DNA of 64,000 nucleotides from Ceratotherium simum simum. Lineage: Eukaryota > Chordata > Mammalia > Perissodactyla > Rhinocerotidae. The notes beneath the pieces are model-generated. The model ran no database searches and was not told where the DNA came from. It saw only the letters and a program-made list of their open reading frames with translations. The translations under genes were made by a program, and so were the position numbers. The stretch is from NCBI RefSeq assembly GCF_000283155.1, contig NW_004454163.1, forward strand, positions 7,572,880 to 7,636,879, written 5' to 3'. Positions 24,471 through 35,039 of this stretch are shown here, in pieces; the stretch's first letter is position 1; the number at the start of each line of letters is the position of its first letter.

Positions 24471-25449
24471 GCAACATGTTTTTAAATGGCAGATAAGATC
24501 TAAGGGCAAAAACAAAGCTTAGAAGTTACAAGAACCGAGTCTGCAGATTGCTCTATGCTCCGTGATTTAGCTACAGTGCTCAGTGAAGTAGGTAATGATC
24601 TTGACATTGCCCATCTAGGCAACATTGTCACTGAATACCTTATGAATTTGATCAAGCATTTAAATTTTATTTTTTATCAAAAAAATCCATGCTTGGGAAA
24701 TTTATGAATCCAGTATTTAGTTATTTCATCAAAAGATAATTTAAATTTAACTGCATGAGATAGATTGAGGAACTGGCAACTACTGAAGGAGTGAAGATAC
24801 ATTTTGAAAATATAGCATCATTTATTTTCATTTTGGATGAAAGTTAAAATTCATGTGCTGAGCTTGCCAAAATTATGCTAAAATCTCTTCCTCTATTTCC
24901 ATTACCATATCTCTGTAAGACTGGTTTCTATGATGAGTGTTACTAAAACAAAATATAGAAACGATTTAGATATACCTTATCTCCTGAGAGTAGCTTGGTT
25001 GATGCAACCTAGAATAGATAAATTAAGCCAAAGCTAAGCTAGTTTTTTTTTGTTAAAAGACTTTGAATACTGATATATGTAGCTTTTCCTTGTTGTGTGT
25101 ATTAGGTTTTAATGTAGAGGATCTATTTCATTTGTGACTTTTTGTTGTGTTACAACAAAGTTGTGAGGGTAATAGTGACTTTCTATATTAATTGCGTATA
25201 TGCTTTATTTTATGTGCTTGTGTTGTGTAATTCTCCTTTTGTTATGTTTTTTCCAGGTATATTTATTAAAACAGAATTTTGTGTATTGAATCTAATGATA
25301 AAATATTTGATATGTATTTATACATCCTGTTTTATTTCCTTTATTAGTAATTCATTTCTGTTGTAATTTACAAAAGCATTGGTCAACAATGGATCGGAAA
25401 TAATAACCTAATAAATTGCTCCTTCAGTCTGGATAGTTGAGAAGCACTG

Positions 25450-25820
25450 AAGCGAATGTTTGGTTGTCTCCTTGGGAGCATTTACTTTAGGTGGCATCTC
25501 CACCTCCCACCTCTGCAAAGGTGGCTCATAGGGGCACCTCTGGGCCTGTTACTAGCAGTTTCCATGACACGGCTGTGGGGAGCCTCAGTGAAGACCTGAA
25601 GTTGCTCCACACAGAAAACTTGACAACAGAAGGAGTTATCCAGAAATGATATTTATCTTAGGAACACCATCAGACCAGTATGATGAGTGTTGTCAACAAC
25701 AGTTTTTGCCTCTTCTCTGAGGACACACCTGCACCCCTAGCCCTCCGTCTGCATTTCCTCACTGATGCCATCAGCCAGGGAATGTGCTTTCAGGTCACCA
25801 GCGACTTTGTACTTGCCAAA
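25450..25820. other. Unassigned spacer
   Basis: Unique-looking sequence between the Charlie right end and the inverted L1. No gene or repeat is recognised. Confidence 0.5.
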
Positions 25821-25829
25821 TGCAGGGAC

Positions 25830-26334
25830 TGTTCTGTTTTTTTCCTTTATTTTTTTATTGAGGTAACACTTGTTTATAACATTATATAAATTTCAGATGT
25901 ACATCATTATATTTCAATTTCTGTGTAGTCTACATCATGTTCACCACCCAAAGACTAATTACCATCCATTACCATACACATGTACCCTTTTACTCCTTTT
26001 GCCCTTTCCCCTCCCCACTTCCCCTCTGGTAACCACCAATCTAATCTCTATACCTATGTGTTTGTTTGTTGTTGTTGTTGTTTTTATCTTCCACATATGA
26101 GTGAAATCGTACGGTTTTTGGCTTTCTCCACCTGACTTATTTTCCTTAGCATAATACCCTCAAGGTCCATCCATGTTGTTATAGATGTCAAGATTTCATC
26201 TTTTTTATGGCTGAGTAGTATTCCATTGTATACATATACCACATCTTCTTTATCTATTCATCTGTTGACGGGCACTTAGGTTGCTTCCAAGTCCTGGCTG
26301 TAGTGAGTAATGCTGCAATGAACATAGGGGTGCA
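25830..26334 (-). mobile_element. Twin-primed L1, 3' segment
   Basis: Reverse-strand 3' end of a perissodactyl-type L1: 'aacacttgtttataacatta', 'catgttcaccacccaaagac', 'cctctggtaaccaccaatc', 'ggctgagtagtattccattg' and 'aacataggggtgcaaa'. It stops at about 26334, where the element flips to the plus strand. A short 'cagggac' (25823-25829) precedes a T-rich tract and recurs at 27173-27179, a plausible target duplication. Confidence 0.9.
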
Positions 26335-27169
26335 AATATCTAATTTTCAACAAAGGAGCCAAGAACATAAAATGGAGAAAGGAAAGTCTCTTCAATAAAT
26401 GGTATTGGGAAAACAGGACAGCCACATACAAAAGAATGAAAGTAGACCATTATCTTACACCATACACAAAAATTAATGCAAAATGTATTAAAGGCTTGAG
26501 TATAAGACCTGAAATCATAAAACTCCTAGAAGAAAACATAGGCAGTACGCTCTTCCACTTTGGTCTTAGCAGTATCTTTTTGAATATCTTGTCTCCTCAG
26601 GCAAGGGAACAAAAGAAAAAATAAACAAATGAGACTACATGAAACTAAAAAGCTTCTGCACAGCAAAGGAAACCATCAGCAAAACGAAAAGACAGCCTAA
26701 CAATTGGAAGAAGATATTTGCAAATCACACATCTGATAAGGGGTTAATCTCCAAAATGTATAAAGAACTCATACAACTCAACAACAAAAAAATGACCCAA
26801 TTAAAAAATGGGCAAAGGATCGGAATAGACATTTTTCCAAAGAAGAAATACAGATAGCCAACAGGCACATGAAAAGATGTTCAACATCACTAATCGTTAG
26901 GGAAATGCAAATCAAAACTACAATGAGATGTCACCTCATGCCCATCAGAATGGCTATAATTAACAAGACAAGAAATAACAAGTGTTGGAGATGATGTGGA
27001 GAAAAGGGAACCCTCCTACACTGCTGGTGGGAGTGCAAACTGGTGTAGCCACTATGGAAAACAGTATGGAGATTCCTCAAAAAATTATGAATAGAACTAC
27101 ATATGATCCAGCTATTCTGCTTCTGGGTATTTACCCAAAGAACACGAAAACACTAATTTGAAATGATAT
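26335..27169 (+). mobile_element. Twin-primed L1, inverted 5' segment (ORF2 remnant)
   Basis: Plus-strand L1 ORF2 3' half: 'ttttcaacaaaggagccaag', 'gtagaccattatcttacacc', 'aaaagcttctgcacagcaaa', 'cagaatggctataattaac' and 'gctggtgggagtgcaaactg'. It ends 'cactaatttgaaatgatat', immediately upstream in L1 of the 'tgcacccct' with which the neighbouring inverted segment begins. The two pieces are therefore adjacent in one L1, the 5' part inverted. ORF2 is truncated and broken by stops. Confidence 0.9.
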
Positions 27170-27179
27170 TTTCAGGGAC

Positions 27180-28377
27180 ATTTTTTCTTGTGTCCTCCTC
27201 TTCTCTGAAGAACTGGAGGCTCTTTGCCATCTGTGATTTTTAAATTGTCCTCTCCCACTGGCTCCCCGACAACTGGCTCCCCTGCTTTCTCCTTCTCTCT
27301 TTCTAGCAGCTTCTCGGAGTCCTTTTCTGGCTCCTGGGGTCACACTCCCCTTTGGCCCTTTTCTCAGGTCCCACTCTCCTCCAGCTGTGGCTTCAGTAGC
27401 CCTTCTGCCCAGACCCTAGTCCCTCCCCTCTGGCCTGACTTCTGTTGGCCCACGGATGTTGCATCTAGCAGCTCCTCAGACTCAACGTGTCCACTGCTCG
27501 GTGTATCTCTTGTTGGCAAAACCTGCCTGTGGTCCCCCAAGTCGGAGGCCTGGCTGGCTCCATTCCCCACCCACTCAGTCTTTGAGACCTGTGCCTGGCG
27601 TCCGCTGCCTAAAAGCTCTCCAGCCTTGCTCTCTGCTTTCCACTCAGGCCTTCTCACTCCCGTCCGCACCTTGGAGAGACGCTGCTCTTGATTCCTATCG
27701 CCACGTGCTCTCTCCTCTAGCTCATCCTCCACTTGGGTTCCTACTTTTCACTCAGAAAACAGTTCTGATCCTGAACTGACCTCTTCATGGCTTCGGGGTG
27801 AGGCCCTGGCGTGAGCGTATCTGGTCTCATCTTGGACAACTCTGTGTCTACCTTGAACTCCAAGTTATGCTGAACATAGATGCTGATATAGGCAGTTTAG
27901 GGTCTATGTTCTCCAACAAAACAAAGTTAATTTCCCAGCATCTCATGGAACCTTTGGGCAAGAGTGAGTGTGAAAGCTTCTACCTAGCAGAGGATGCTCA
28001 ATGGAAAGAACAGTGCAGCACCTTACTGACTATCAGAAGTTGTGTAAAAGGCCCTTAGTGGTTTTATTAAGGATGCTCTTTCATTGTGGTTAATGTATAG
28101 TTTTTCTAAAGACTTTCGTAAATCCATCCCCAACCTTGGACCCTCTGGCTTCTTTCTTAAAAGATCTTATGTTTTTCGGCCATAGATTTCCTCCCCCTGG
28201 GGTTGCAAAAGGGCACCTGCATCACTGGCTCACCTGGCTCCCTCTTCCAGAGGACTTTGTAGGTGCCTTGTCAGACTGTGGGATATCCCGTAGGATTTAG
28301 CCGACAAGTCCGTGTTTGAGGACTTAATAATGTTTGAGGACTGAATAAATGAACCCCCCTGTGCTCTAGGACTGAAT
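27180..28377. other. C-rich stretch with overlapping open frames
   Basis: About 27180-27770 is C/T-rich on the plus strand, leaving a 155-codon frame on plus (27224-27691), a 107-codon frame in another plus phase and a 122-codon frame on minus (27364-27732). Openness in several phases at once is what low A content gives by chance. The Ser/Pro-rich product matches no family I know. From 27780 to 28377 nothing is recognised. Confidence 0.45.
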
Positions 28378-28541
28378 CAGTGCTTCCCAGATCTTAATGT
28401 GCCTGTGACTCTTCCAGGGGTCTTGTTAGAATTCAGATGATATTTCAGTAGGTCTGGATGGGACCAAGTTTCTTTGCTTCTAACAACCTCCCAGGTGATG
28501 CTGGTGCTGCTAGTCCAGTCTCCATACTTTGAAAAGCTGAG
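28378..28541 (+). mobile_element. MER5A (hAT-Charlie MITE)
   Basis: Starts 'cagtgcttcccagatcttaa', then 'ttcagtaggtctggatggga', 'ctaacaacctcccaggtgat' and 'gctggtgctgctagtccag', closing with 'catactttgaaaagctgag', the decayed right terminus. The preceding 8 bases 'gactgaat' match 'gattaaac' (the 8 bases after the element once the ERE is removed) at five positions, and all differences are transitions. Confidence 0.88.
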
Positions 28542-28546
28542 GATTA

Positions 28547-28744
28547 GGGGCTGGCCTGGTGGTGTAGTGGTTAAGTTCGCACACACTGCTTTGACTGGCC
28601 CGGGGTTCGTGGGTTCAAATCCCAGGTGTGGACGTACCCACTGCTCATCAAGCCATGCTGTGGCAGCGTCCCACATACAAAATAGAGGAAGTTTGGCACA
28701 GATGTTAGCTCAGGGCCAATCTTCCTCACCCCAAAAAAAAAAAA
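28547..28744 (+). mobile_element. ERE SINE, full length, beside MER5A
   Basis: Plus-strand ERE with tRNA-like head. An A-box-like 'tggtgtagtgg' lies at 28560-28570 and a B-box 'ggttcaaatcc' at 28612-28622. Then come 'gtcccacatacaaaatagag', a single 'agatgttagctcagggccaa' module and a poly(A) tail. Target duplications 'aaaagctgaggatta' (28532-28546) and 'aaaagctaaggatta' (28745-28759) differ at one base. The insertion sits at the right terminus of MER5A. Confidence 0.95.
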
Positions 28745-28759
28745 AAAAGCTAAGGATTA

Positions 28760-29249
28760 AACCTCTAACCTTTAAAAAACACTGGGGACATTCAGGTTCA
28801 GTCAGCCCACCGTCATTTTCTGTGGTAGGAGTGGGCTCTGGGGCACTTCAGGGAGCCTTTTCACGTCCGTCTGGAGCAGAGCCGTCTCTTCCTGACAGAG
28901 GATATGGTTACTCGCCTGATCTCCAACCTCCCTTTCTTATTTGAATAGCTTCTTGAAAGAGCCACACATGGAATGGAAAGGGTGTGGGGCACTGTCCCAG
29001 GTGGGCACTCTGACCAGCTGCCTCTGAGTCTGCATCTGGAAAATGAAGGGGCTCCTCTGGACAACATCCAAAGCCTTCCTGGTGCTCATATTCTGCCGCC
29101 AAGACCCTGAGGGTCACCAGTGCTGTTAGCTCCCAGGAGTATAAAGATTATCTTGAGGCAAGAGTGGCTGAGACCAAGTTTTGAAATTTTTGTTAATGAA
29201 CCTAAACACGTTTATGGTAGAAAAAAATCCAATCCATAATAAACTCTAT
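28760..29249. other. Unassigned stretch
   Basis: No recognised repeat. Minus-strand frames of 68 and 69 codons around 28861-29117 overlap each other and look like chance. Confidence 0.5.
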
Positions 29250-29490
29250 TAATATCTTCCCTCATATCAACATAGTTCACATATTTGTCATTTTTAAATG
29301 GCTCAGTAGTTATACTCTCTCAGGTTGCCTGGATAAGGCCATGTGTCGCCATTCCCCTGAGGCTGGGACTTGGCTCCTCTCCAGGTTTTTTTCTTGTATT
29401 TTAAACAGTGGGGTTGTGACTATCTGCTGAGATTATTCCCCTGTCCCCTGCTCTCCATTATTGCTTTGGGTAAGCTTTTAAAATTCCTAG
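29250..29490 (-). mobile_element. Probable L1M fragment
   Basis: 'gtcatttttaaatggctcag', 'tccaggtttttttcttgtat' and 'tttaaacagtggggttgtga' resemble the reverse-strand ORF2 end of L1M ('taatggctgcatagtattcc', 'tttccagtttttgctattat', 'aaacaatgctgctatgaac'). Diverged, boundaries uncertain. Confidence 0.45.
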
Positions 29491-29574
29491 CTCACGTGGT
29501 CAGGTCGTCTAGTTACATGATCTTATAGCCTTGCAGTACTTTTGTTTTTTTGTTTTTTTACAATGTTTTTCCCC

Positions 29575-29745
29575 ACTTGTAATTACATAATAGTTTGCAT
29601 GGTTATGCGTTTCAAGTCAGTCTACCCCACTAGACTATCAACTCCAGGAGGATAGCCTCTCCTCTGTCTTTCTCATTGCAGTGTTCTCAGCACCGAGAAC
29701 ACCACCTGGCATGCAGGAGCTTGGGGAAGTGGGTTAGATGAACAA
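29575..29745 (+). mobile_element. L2 LINE 3' end
   Basis: 'cccactagactatcaactcc' followed by 'aggaggatagcctc' and 'gaacaccacctggcatgcag' follow the L2 terminal segment ('ccactagactgtgagctcc', 'agtgcctggcacatag'). Confidence 0.72.
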
Positions 29746-29814
29746 GTATGTGCTACATTGCTGGACCACATGCGTGGTGACGTGTGCCTCCCACAGGCTC
29801 AACCTGCCCACCAA

Positions 29815-30065
29815 CACCGGTTGGCTGCCTATATGGGTCAGGCATCGTGTCAGACACTGGGAGGTACAGAAGGGCATGTGTGTGTGGACCCTGTCTTCAG
29901 GTAGCTCAAGTCCAGCGGGAGTAGGGGGAAGGAAATAGCCAATTATACTTCATTGTTTGAAGTGCCAGCAAACATGGAGGGGCAGGATTCTGTGGGAGCA
30001 CAGAAGAGGAAGACTGAGGCTGGGGGTCTAAAAGAAGTCCACGTGTAGACAGGGAGGCCTGAATT
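29815..30065 (-). mobile_element. L2 LINE 3' fragment
   Basis: 'tatatgggtcaggcatcgtg', 'cagacactgggaggtacaga', 'accctgtcttcaggtagctc' and 'gcctgaattgggtctggaag' follow the reverse strand of L2. It faces the plus-strand L2 piece just upstream. Confidence 0.7.
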
Positions 30066-31149
30066 GGGTCTGGAAGCTTCAACACGAGTCCTGAAAGCCC
30101 TGGCTATAGGCTGGATGTCTGTTAGTCATAGTAGGCAGAGCCCTTGCTGGCAGGATTCTTGTCAGTTTTGTGTTTACTGATGGGTTCCTTTATTTTGATT
30201 TCTAAGGTCATGGTAGAGATGGTGCGTTGGGAAACCACATGTCACTCAGGAAATATCACTCCAACAGCAGTGCCATGCAATTTCTTCGTGCGCCTTAATT
30301 ATAGACAACAGTCTAGCACCATCTCTCCATCACATTTTAGAAGCAGTGCCTACCCTGTGGAACAAAATGTACCTACTCATTGAGTGGTGGACTCATTGAA
30401 CTTGTTTGGTAGAGCTAGAAAGGACCTTGGTCAAGTCACAGTGACACGTTGCATGATGAGAAAAAAAAAATCCCTCCTCCCCCCAAATGAGAAAGGCCAA
30501 GTCAACTTATGCTAAGTTAGGATATTTTACTTGAGTTCATGAAAGTCAGTGAATAAAGTTGAGGAATAGAATAATAAATTACTGATTACAGAGTGTTTCC
30601 TCTATGAGTCATGGTGTGAGAGAATGTCATTATTTTTCACAATTTAGAAATGTCATTGCCAGCGACTGGACTAGTCGGCAACTGCCAGACACTGGACATT
30701 CCATGTGTTCTTGGAACGCCCCCTCCTCACTCCCATGCCCCCCATCCCCCTTCCTATTTGCTCTGTTTCATGTAATGTGTTTGTAAGATTGTGGTTCAAA
30801 CATTCTTCTAAGTATGTGGCATTCTTTGAGCTGAAAATAGTCTGTGGAGGCCAACGGTTTTTCTTTTCTTTCAATGTATCTTCATGATAATATGTTTATC
30901 ATACACAAAAATATATTTCCACATTTAACTCAAAGCTAGTGGATTTTATTCCTCGTCTCTTTATAAACAGATTTTATCTGCTAGATTTTTTTATCGGTTG
31001 ATTTTCTTATGTTGACGTTTGGACTTCTGACATCGATGTGCTTATTTTTCATCGTCTGTTTCTTTGTCTCACTTTATGTGGTCTCTTAGGAAAAATATAG
31101 GCAACTTCCCAAGAAATGAGAATTTGGTGGGAAAAATTTTTTTTCAAAT
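30066..31149. other. Unassigned stretch
   Basis: No recognised repeat or gene. Around 30671-30887, frames run on both strands of the same C-rich block. Confidence 0.5.
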
Positions 31150-31736
31150 TTATTTTTGAATTTTAACTTTTCATTTTAAAAGAATTGCAGAGCCCCCCCT
31201 CCCCAATTACAAAAAATAGTACATAGACTTTCTGCATGCCCTTCATCCAGCTTCCCCAAATGTTAACAGGTTATAAACCATGGCACAAGCATCAAAACCA
31301 GGAAATTCATATTACTACAAGACTATTAACTATTTTATACACTTTATCCAAATTATGCCCCACTATTGTTTTCTTTTCAGTTCCAGGGTCCATTTCAGGA
31401 TCACACATTTCCTTTTAGTTGTCACATGTCCCTAGTCTCTTCTGGTTTGTGGCCATTCCTCAGTCTTTCCCTTTCTTTCATGGCCTTGACACTTTTGAAG
31501 AGTACTGACCAGTTGTTTTTAGAATGTCCCTCAAAATGGGTTTGTTTGATGTTTCCTCATGACTGAATTCAAGTTATGCATTTTTGACAAAAATACCACA
31601 GAAATGTTGTGTCCTTCTCAGTTCATCATATGAGGAGGTACATGATACCAATAGGTTGCATTGCTGCAGATGGTAACTTTGGTCACTTGAGTAAGCTGCT
31701 ATCTGCAAGCTTTCTCCACTAAAAAGTTGCTGTTTC

Positions 31737-31988
31737 CCCCCTTTTTTTTTTTTTTTGAGGAAGACCGGCTCTGAGCTAACATCTATTGCCAATCTTCCTC
31801 CTTTTTTTCCCCCAAAGCCCCAGTAGATAGCTGTATGTCATAGTTGCACATCCTTCTAGTTGCTGTATGTGGGACGCTGCCTCAGCATGGCCGGACAAGC
31901 GGTGCGTCCGTGCGCGCCCGGGATCTGAACCTGGGCCGCCAGTAGCGGAGCTCGCGCGCTTAACCGCTAAGCCACAGGGCCGGCCCTC
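31737..31988 (-). mobile_element. ERE SINE, long variant
   Basis: Carries both tail types: 'gaggaagaccggctctgagc' and the 'gccccagtagatagctgtat', 'gtcatagttgcacatccttc' block. The head is 'gtgcgtccgtgcgcgcccgg' and ends 'gggccggccc'. A short shared 'ctgtttc' flanks it (31730-31736 and 31990-31996). It interrupts the 3' UTR of the surrounding L1M. Confidence 0.92.
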
Positions 31989-32280
31989 CCTGTTTCTAAT
32001 TAATAAAACATCTCATCAGGAAATGCTTTGAGATTACATAAATGTCCTGCTTCTCATCATACTTTCAAATCCCTTGATAATTCTTCCCTGCAACAATCGT
32101 TACTGTGGTGCTTGCCAAACGGCAATTTTCTATTTCTGTCAGTCCATATGCATTTATGAATTGGAATTCTTACTGTAAGGAACAGCTTCCCATCTCTGTT
32201 TACTTGTTCATTTACTTATATCAGTATGGACTCATGGATATTTGTTTTATTCTACGGGTTATAACCCATTACTATCATCA

Positions 32281-32854
32281 TTTATTTATTTATTTATTTT
32301 TTAAAATTTTTTGTTTATTGCAGTAACATTGGTTTATAACATTGTAAAAATTTCAGGTGTACATCTATTTCTGCATGGACTACATCATGTTCACCACCAA
32401 AATACTAATTACAACCCGTCACCACACACATGTACCGAATTATCCCTTTCACCCTCCTCCCTCCCCCCTTCCCCTCTGGTAACCACCAATCCAATCTCTG
32501 TCCCTATGTATTTGTTTATTGTTGTTATTATCTACTACTTAATGAAGGAAATCATACGGTATTTGACTTTCTTCCTCTGACTTATTTCACTTTGCATTAT
32601 ACCCTCAATGTCCATCCATGTTGTCACAAATGGCTGGATTTCATCGTTTCTTATGGCTGAGTAGTATTCCATTGTGTATATATACCACAGCTTCTTTATC
32701 CATTCGTCCCTTGATGGGCACTTAGGTTGCTTCCAAGTCTTGGCTATCGTGAATAAGGCTGCAATGAACACAGGGGTGCATGTACCTTTGCAAATTGGTG
32801 TTTTCAAGTTCTTTGGATAAATACCCAACAGTGGAATAGCTGGATCATATGGTA
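32281..32854 (-). mobile_element. Perissodactyl-type L1, 5'-truncated
   Basis: Begins with an (AAAT)n-type tail in reverse ('tttatttatttatttatttt'), then 'ggtttataacattgtaaaaa', 'ctctggtaaccaccaatcc', 'gggcacttaggttgcttcca' and 'ggaatagctggatcatatgg'. A 97-codon minus-strand frame (32535-32828) preserves the C-terminal end of ORF2, including 'DEWIKKLWYIYTMEYYSAI'. Compared with the neighbouring L1M it is much closer to the lineage consensus and so younger. Confidence 0.93.
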
Positions 32855-33699
32855 GTGTTGAAAGGAAGTGTTACTTCCTTCTTATCTCACTCTCATATTC
32901 CCATCCCCTCTTCTTTCCACCTTGTTCCCACCCATACCCTGTAGATAACCAGTCTCCTTATTTTCTTGGTTATAATTCTGTATTTCTTGTTGCACAGGTG
33001 AGCAGATACGTGAATATCTATCTCCTCCGCCTTATGTGAAGGGTATCATACTATACATACTCTTTTGGGGTTTACTGTCTTTACTTAATGTCCTGGAAAT
33101 CACTTCATATCAATTCATAGAGCTCTTCCTCATTCTTCTTTGCAGCTGTGTCGTATTCCATTATGTGGATATATCATAGTTTATTCAACAACTCTCTTGT
33201 GTGTAGGCATTTAGGTTGTTTTCAGTATGTTGCAATTACAACCAGTGCTACAATGAATAGCCTCATGATGTGTATTTTCATGTTGTGGGAGGTGTACTGT
33301 CAGGATAAATTCCTAGACGTAAAAGATAAATCAGAAGATAAAGTGCCTCTAAAGTTTAGCTATTGCTAAATTCCCCTCAAAAGATTATGGTAGGATAATT
33401 TGAATAGGACAGGCTTGGCAAACTGTGACCTGTGCATGCTAAAGGTGGTGGCTGTGATGACATTCAGGGGTTGTAGAGATAGGCATGAAGTGTTTTCTTG
33501 GAGGATGGGGAACTCAACCCATTGCCTTTTCCCTCCTGCTGTCTTCTAGGGCAACATACAGTATGATGGAAAGAGAATGGAGACCAGCTCAGAATTTAGA
33601 TAATCCATGCTTTTCCAGGCTTCCTGGCGGATGTACAGGCTGCTCCTCATGGTGGTGAATGAAATGATCTCTTACTCTATGGAGAGAGCATGGGATGGG

Positions 33700-33912
33700 G
33701 GTGGCAGGTGGGTTAAAAACTTCTGAGTTTGAATCCTGCCTTGAGTTTTAGCAGTATGACTCCTAAGCAGGCATTTTATTTAACCTCCCTGAAAAATGAG
33801 AATAATAAATACTAATGTATGGAAAGTACATTTCACGGTCTCTGATAGGGTTGCTATGGTTGGTCTGAGGAGTAAATAAATCATAAGTGGAGCAGTACGC
33901 AGTGAGAGTTAT
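33700..33912 (+). mobile_element. MIR SINE
   Basis: 'gagtttgaatcctgccttga', 'tttaacctccctgaaaaatg', 'agaataataaatactaatgt' and 'gagtaaataaatcataag' follow plus-strand MIR in order. Moderately diverged. Confidence 0.75.
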
Positions 33913-35039
33913 TTCCCTTCTCCACTCTCCCCTCCTGTTTAATTTATTTGGAGTAAGAAGAGGGATTCTAAATCATTCCACTGACTGATCATGAGGCTGT
34001 GTTTAAAATTCCTATAAAAATAAGCTTTGTTTCACTTCAATATTTGACAGTCTGGCTAAGGGTGTGATGATGAAGGTTTGGGCCTCTGCCTCATCTGGGT
34101 TTCCTCTTTCTCATTGAGGATGCCCTGTGGTTGAGTTCCAGGAACTGTGGGCGTTTCCAGGTAGTTGCCACTGAGGCTTTATCTGGTTAGCCATAGCAAT
34201 TGTGATTGTCATCTCCTGGATCTTAATACAAATCAGGTGGAAACTGAAGTCACAGATTTCTTCTAAATTGATTAAAGAAGAGTCTGGACCCAATTCTTGG
34301 GTTCTCTGGTGCTTTTTGTTGCATCCAAAGCAATGAAGACATCCTCTAGGCTTCTGCTGATGAACTGATGCCCTGGCCGCTATCCTGGATTAGGCTGTGA
34401 GGACAGGAACATGTTGCTAGGACAGCAGATATTAAATAAAGGGTTTACAATCACTGAAGACTTGTCCACGGTTAATCCCCCTGCGAGTACGGGGCTGATC
34501 CACGTAAGGTAAGCAAAGTGTTTGAAAACCAGACCTCAAAATGTGATATAGTCACCCAAGGCTGGCACTTGGGGATCCATAACACAGGGACTCTGTCTTA
34601 TTGCAACCTGGAAGGGCCCTGAGTGTTATCAGAGTGATGGATCGTCGTTAGCAACAGTCTGAAATCATCAGCAACATGAGAACCCAGGAACGGAGTCAGG
34701 CTGTCTTTTAACAGCTTTAAATCTACATATTGATTTCTCCTACTCAGCAGCATGAGCCTCTGTGGGCATTTTCCTTTTCCAATGTGCTGTCTCATCAGGG
34801 CTAGAGACAGCTCCCCAGGGAGGTCATGGGATAATTCCTCATTGGCAAGTTTTGCCTCACTTTAATCCACACGTCCCAAATTGAACCCTTTTTGAATGGA
34901 AAGGCTTTGCAAGTCAGTAAGGATCTGCAAGGAAGTATAGAGAATTGAGGGAGGCGCCCTGGTTTGGGAGGTTATGAAATCACATCCTGTCCAAGGTCGA
35001 TCCTGAAGGAAAGCTGCCCATTGGCCCTGGCCAGTTCAT
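33913..35039. other. Unassigned stretch
   Basis: Ordinary sequence without a gene or repeat that I can name. Confidence 0.5.

Larger units (their letters stand above)
22722..25045 (+). pseudogene. hAT-Charlie transposase pseudogene (ZBED-like)
   Basis: The start 'MAKQMSLDFF' at 22722 resembles the 'M.KQ.SL.SFF' opening of this family. 'EFFERK' is encoded at 23044-23061, 'ANVAILVNV' near 23380, 'IKEFATQCKVLHSFLH' at about 23590-23637, 'IENYIKAEALK' near 23700 and 'KLLLHAEI' at 23774-23797. 'FLEDEE' (24106-24123) follows the first ERE. Downstream come 'LATVLSEVGNDLDIAHLG' (24567 on) and the hAT dimerisation region with 'TKTKYRNDLDI' and 'PRIDKL' (about 24940-25030). These blocks follow the order of hAT transposases. 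Catalytic acidic residues cannot be placed with confidence. Multiple stops, frameshifts and two EREs rule out a working protein. Confidence 0.82.
20436..25449 (+). mobile_element. hAT-Charlie DNA transposon, autonomous type, interrupted
   Basis: The left terminus 'caagactactcaaag' (20436) and the right terminus, 'cagtgcttctcaa' in reverse complement (ending 25449), fit the CAGNGNTTCTCAA ends of Charlie elements. Just inside the left end, 'acagtgagataagtacagaa' is a familiar Charlie subterminal phrase. The interior encodes a decayed hAT transposase on the plus strand. About 1.95 kb of L1 and two EREs inserted later; without them the relic is about 2.6 kb. The flanking 8-mers ('atctaaca', 'aagcgaat') do not match, so the target duplication has decayed or one end is misassigned. 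Confidence 0.8.
31150..33395 (-). mobile_element. Old L1M, split by an ERE and a younger L1
   Basis: Reverse-strand L1M 3' UTR text runs from about 31150 ('aacttttcattttaaaagaa') through 'gatgtttcctcatgactgaa' and 'ggaggtacatgataccaata'. It resumes after the ERE with 'ctaattaataaaacatctca' and 'cagtatggactcatggatat'. After the younger L1 it continues at about 32865 with the next upstream part ('ctgtagataaccagtctcc', 'gtcgtattccattatgtgg', 'ggataaattcctagacgtaa'). Orientation and order agree with one element, probably with an internal deletion. Confidence 0.78.

Noticed and set aside
20428..25457. 8-bp target duplication for the Charlie element
   Set aside because: The flanking 8-mers share only a few bases, so I do not claim a duplication.
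28547..28625. A functional tRNA gene, from the A- and B-box-like motifs
   Set aside because: The sequence continues into ERE tail modules and has flanking duplications; it is a tRNA-derived SINE head, not a tRNA.
28474..28944. 156-codon plus frame as a protein
   Set aside because: Its middle is a translated ERE SINE and its poly(A) tail (lysine run).
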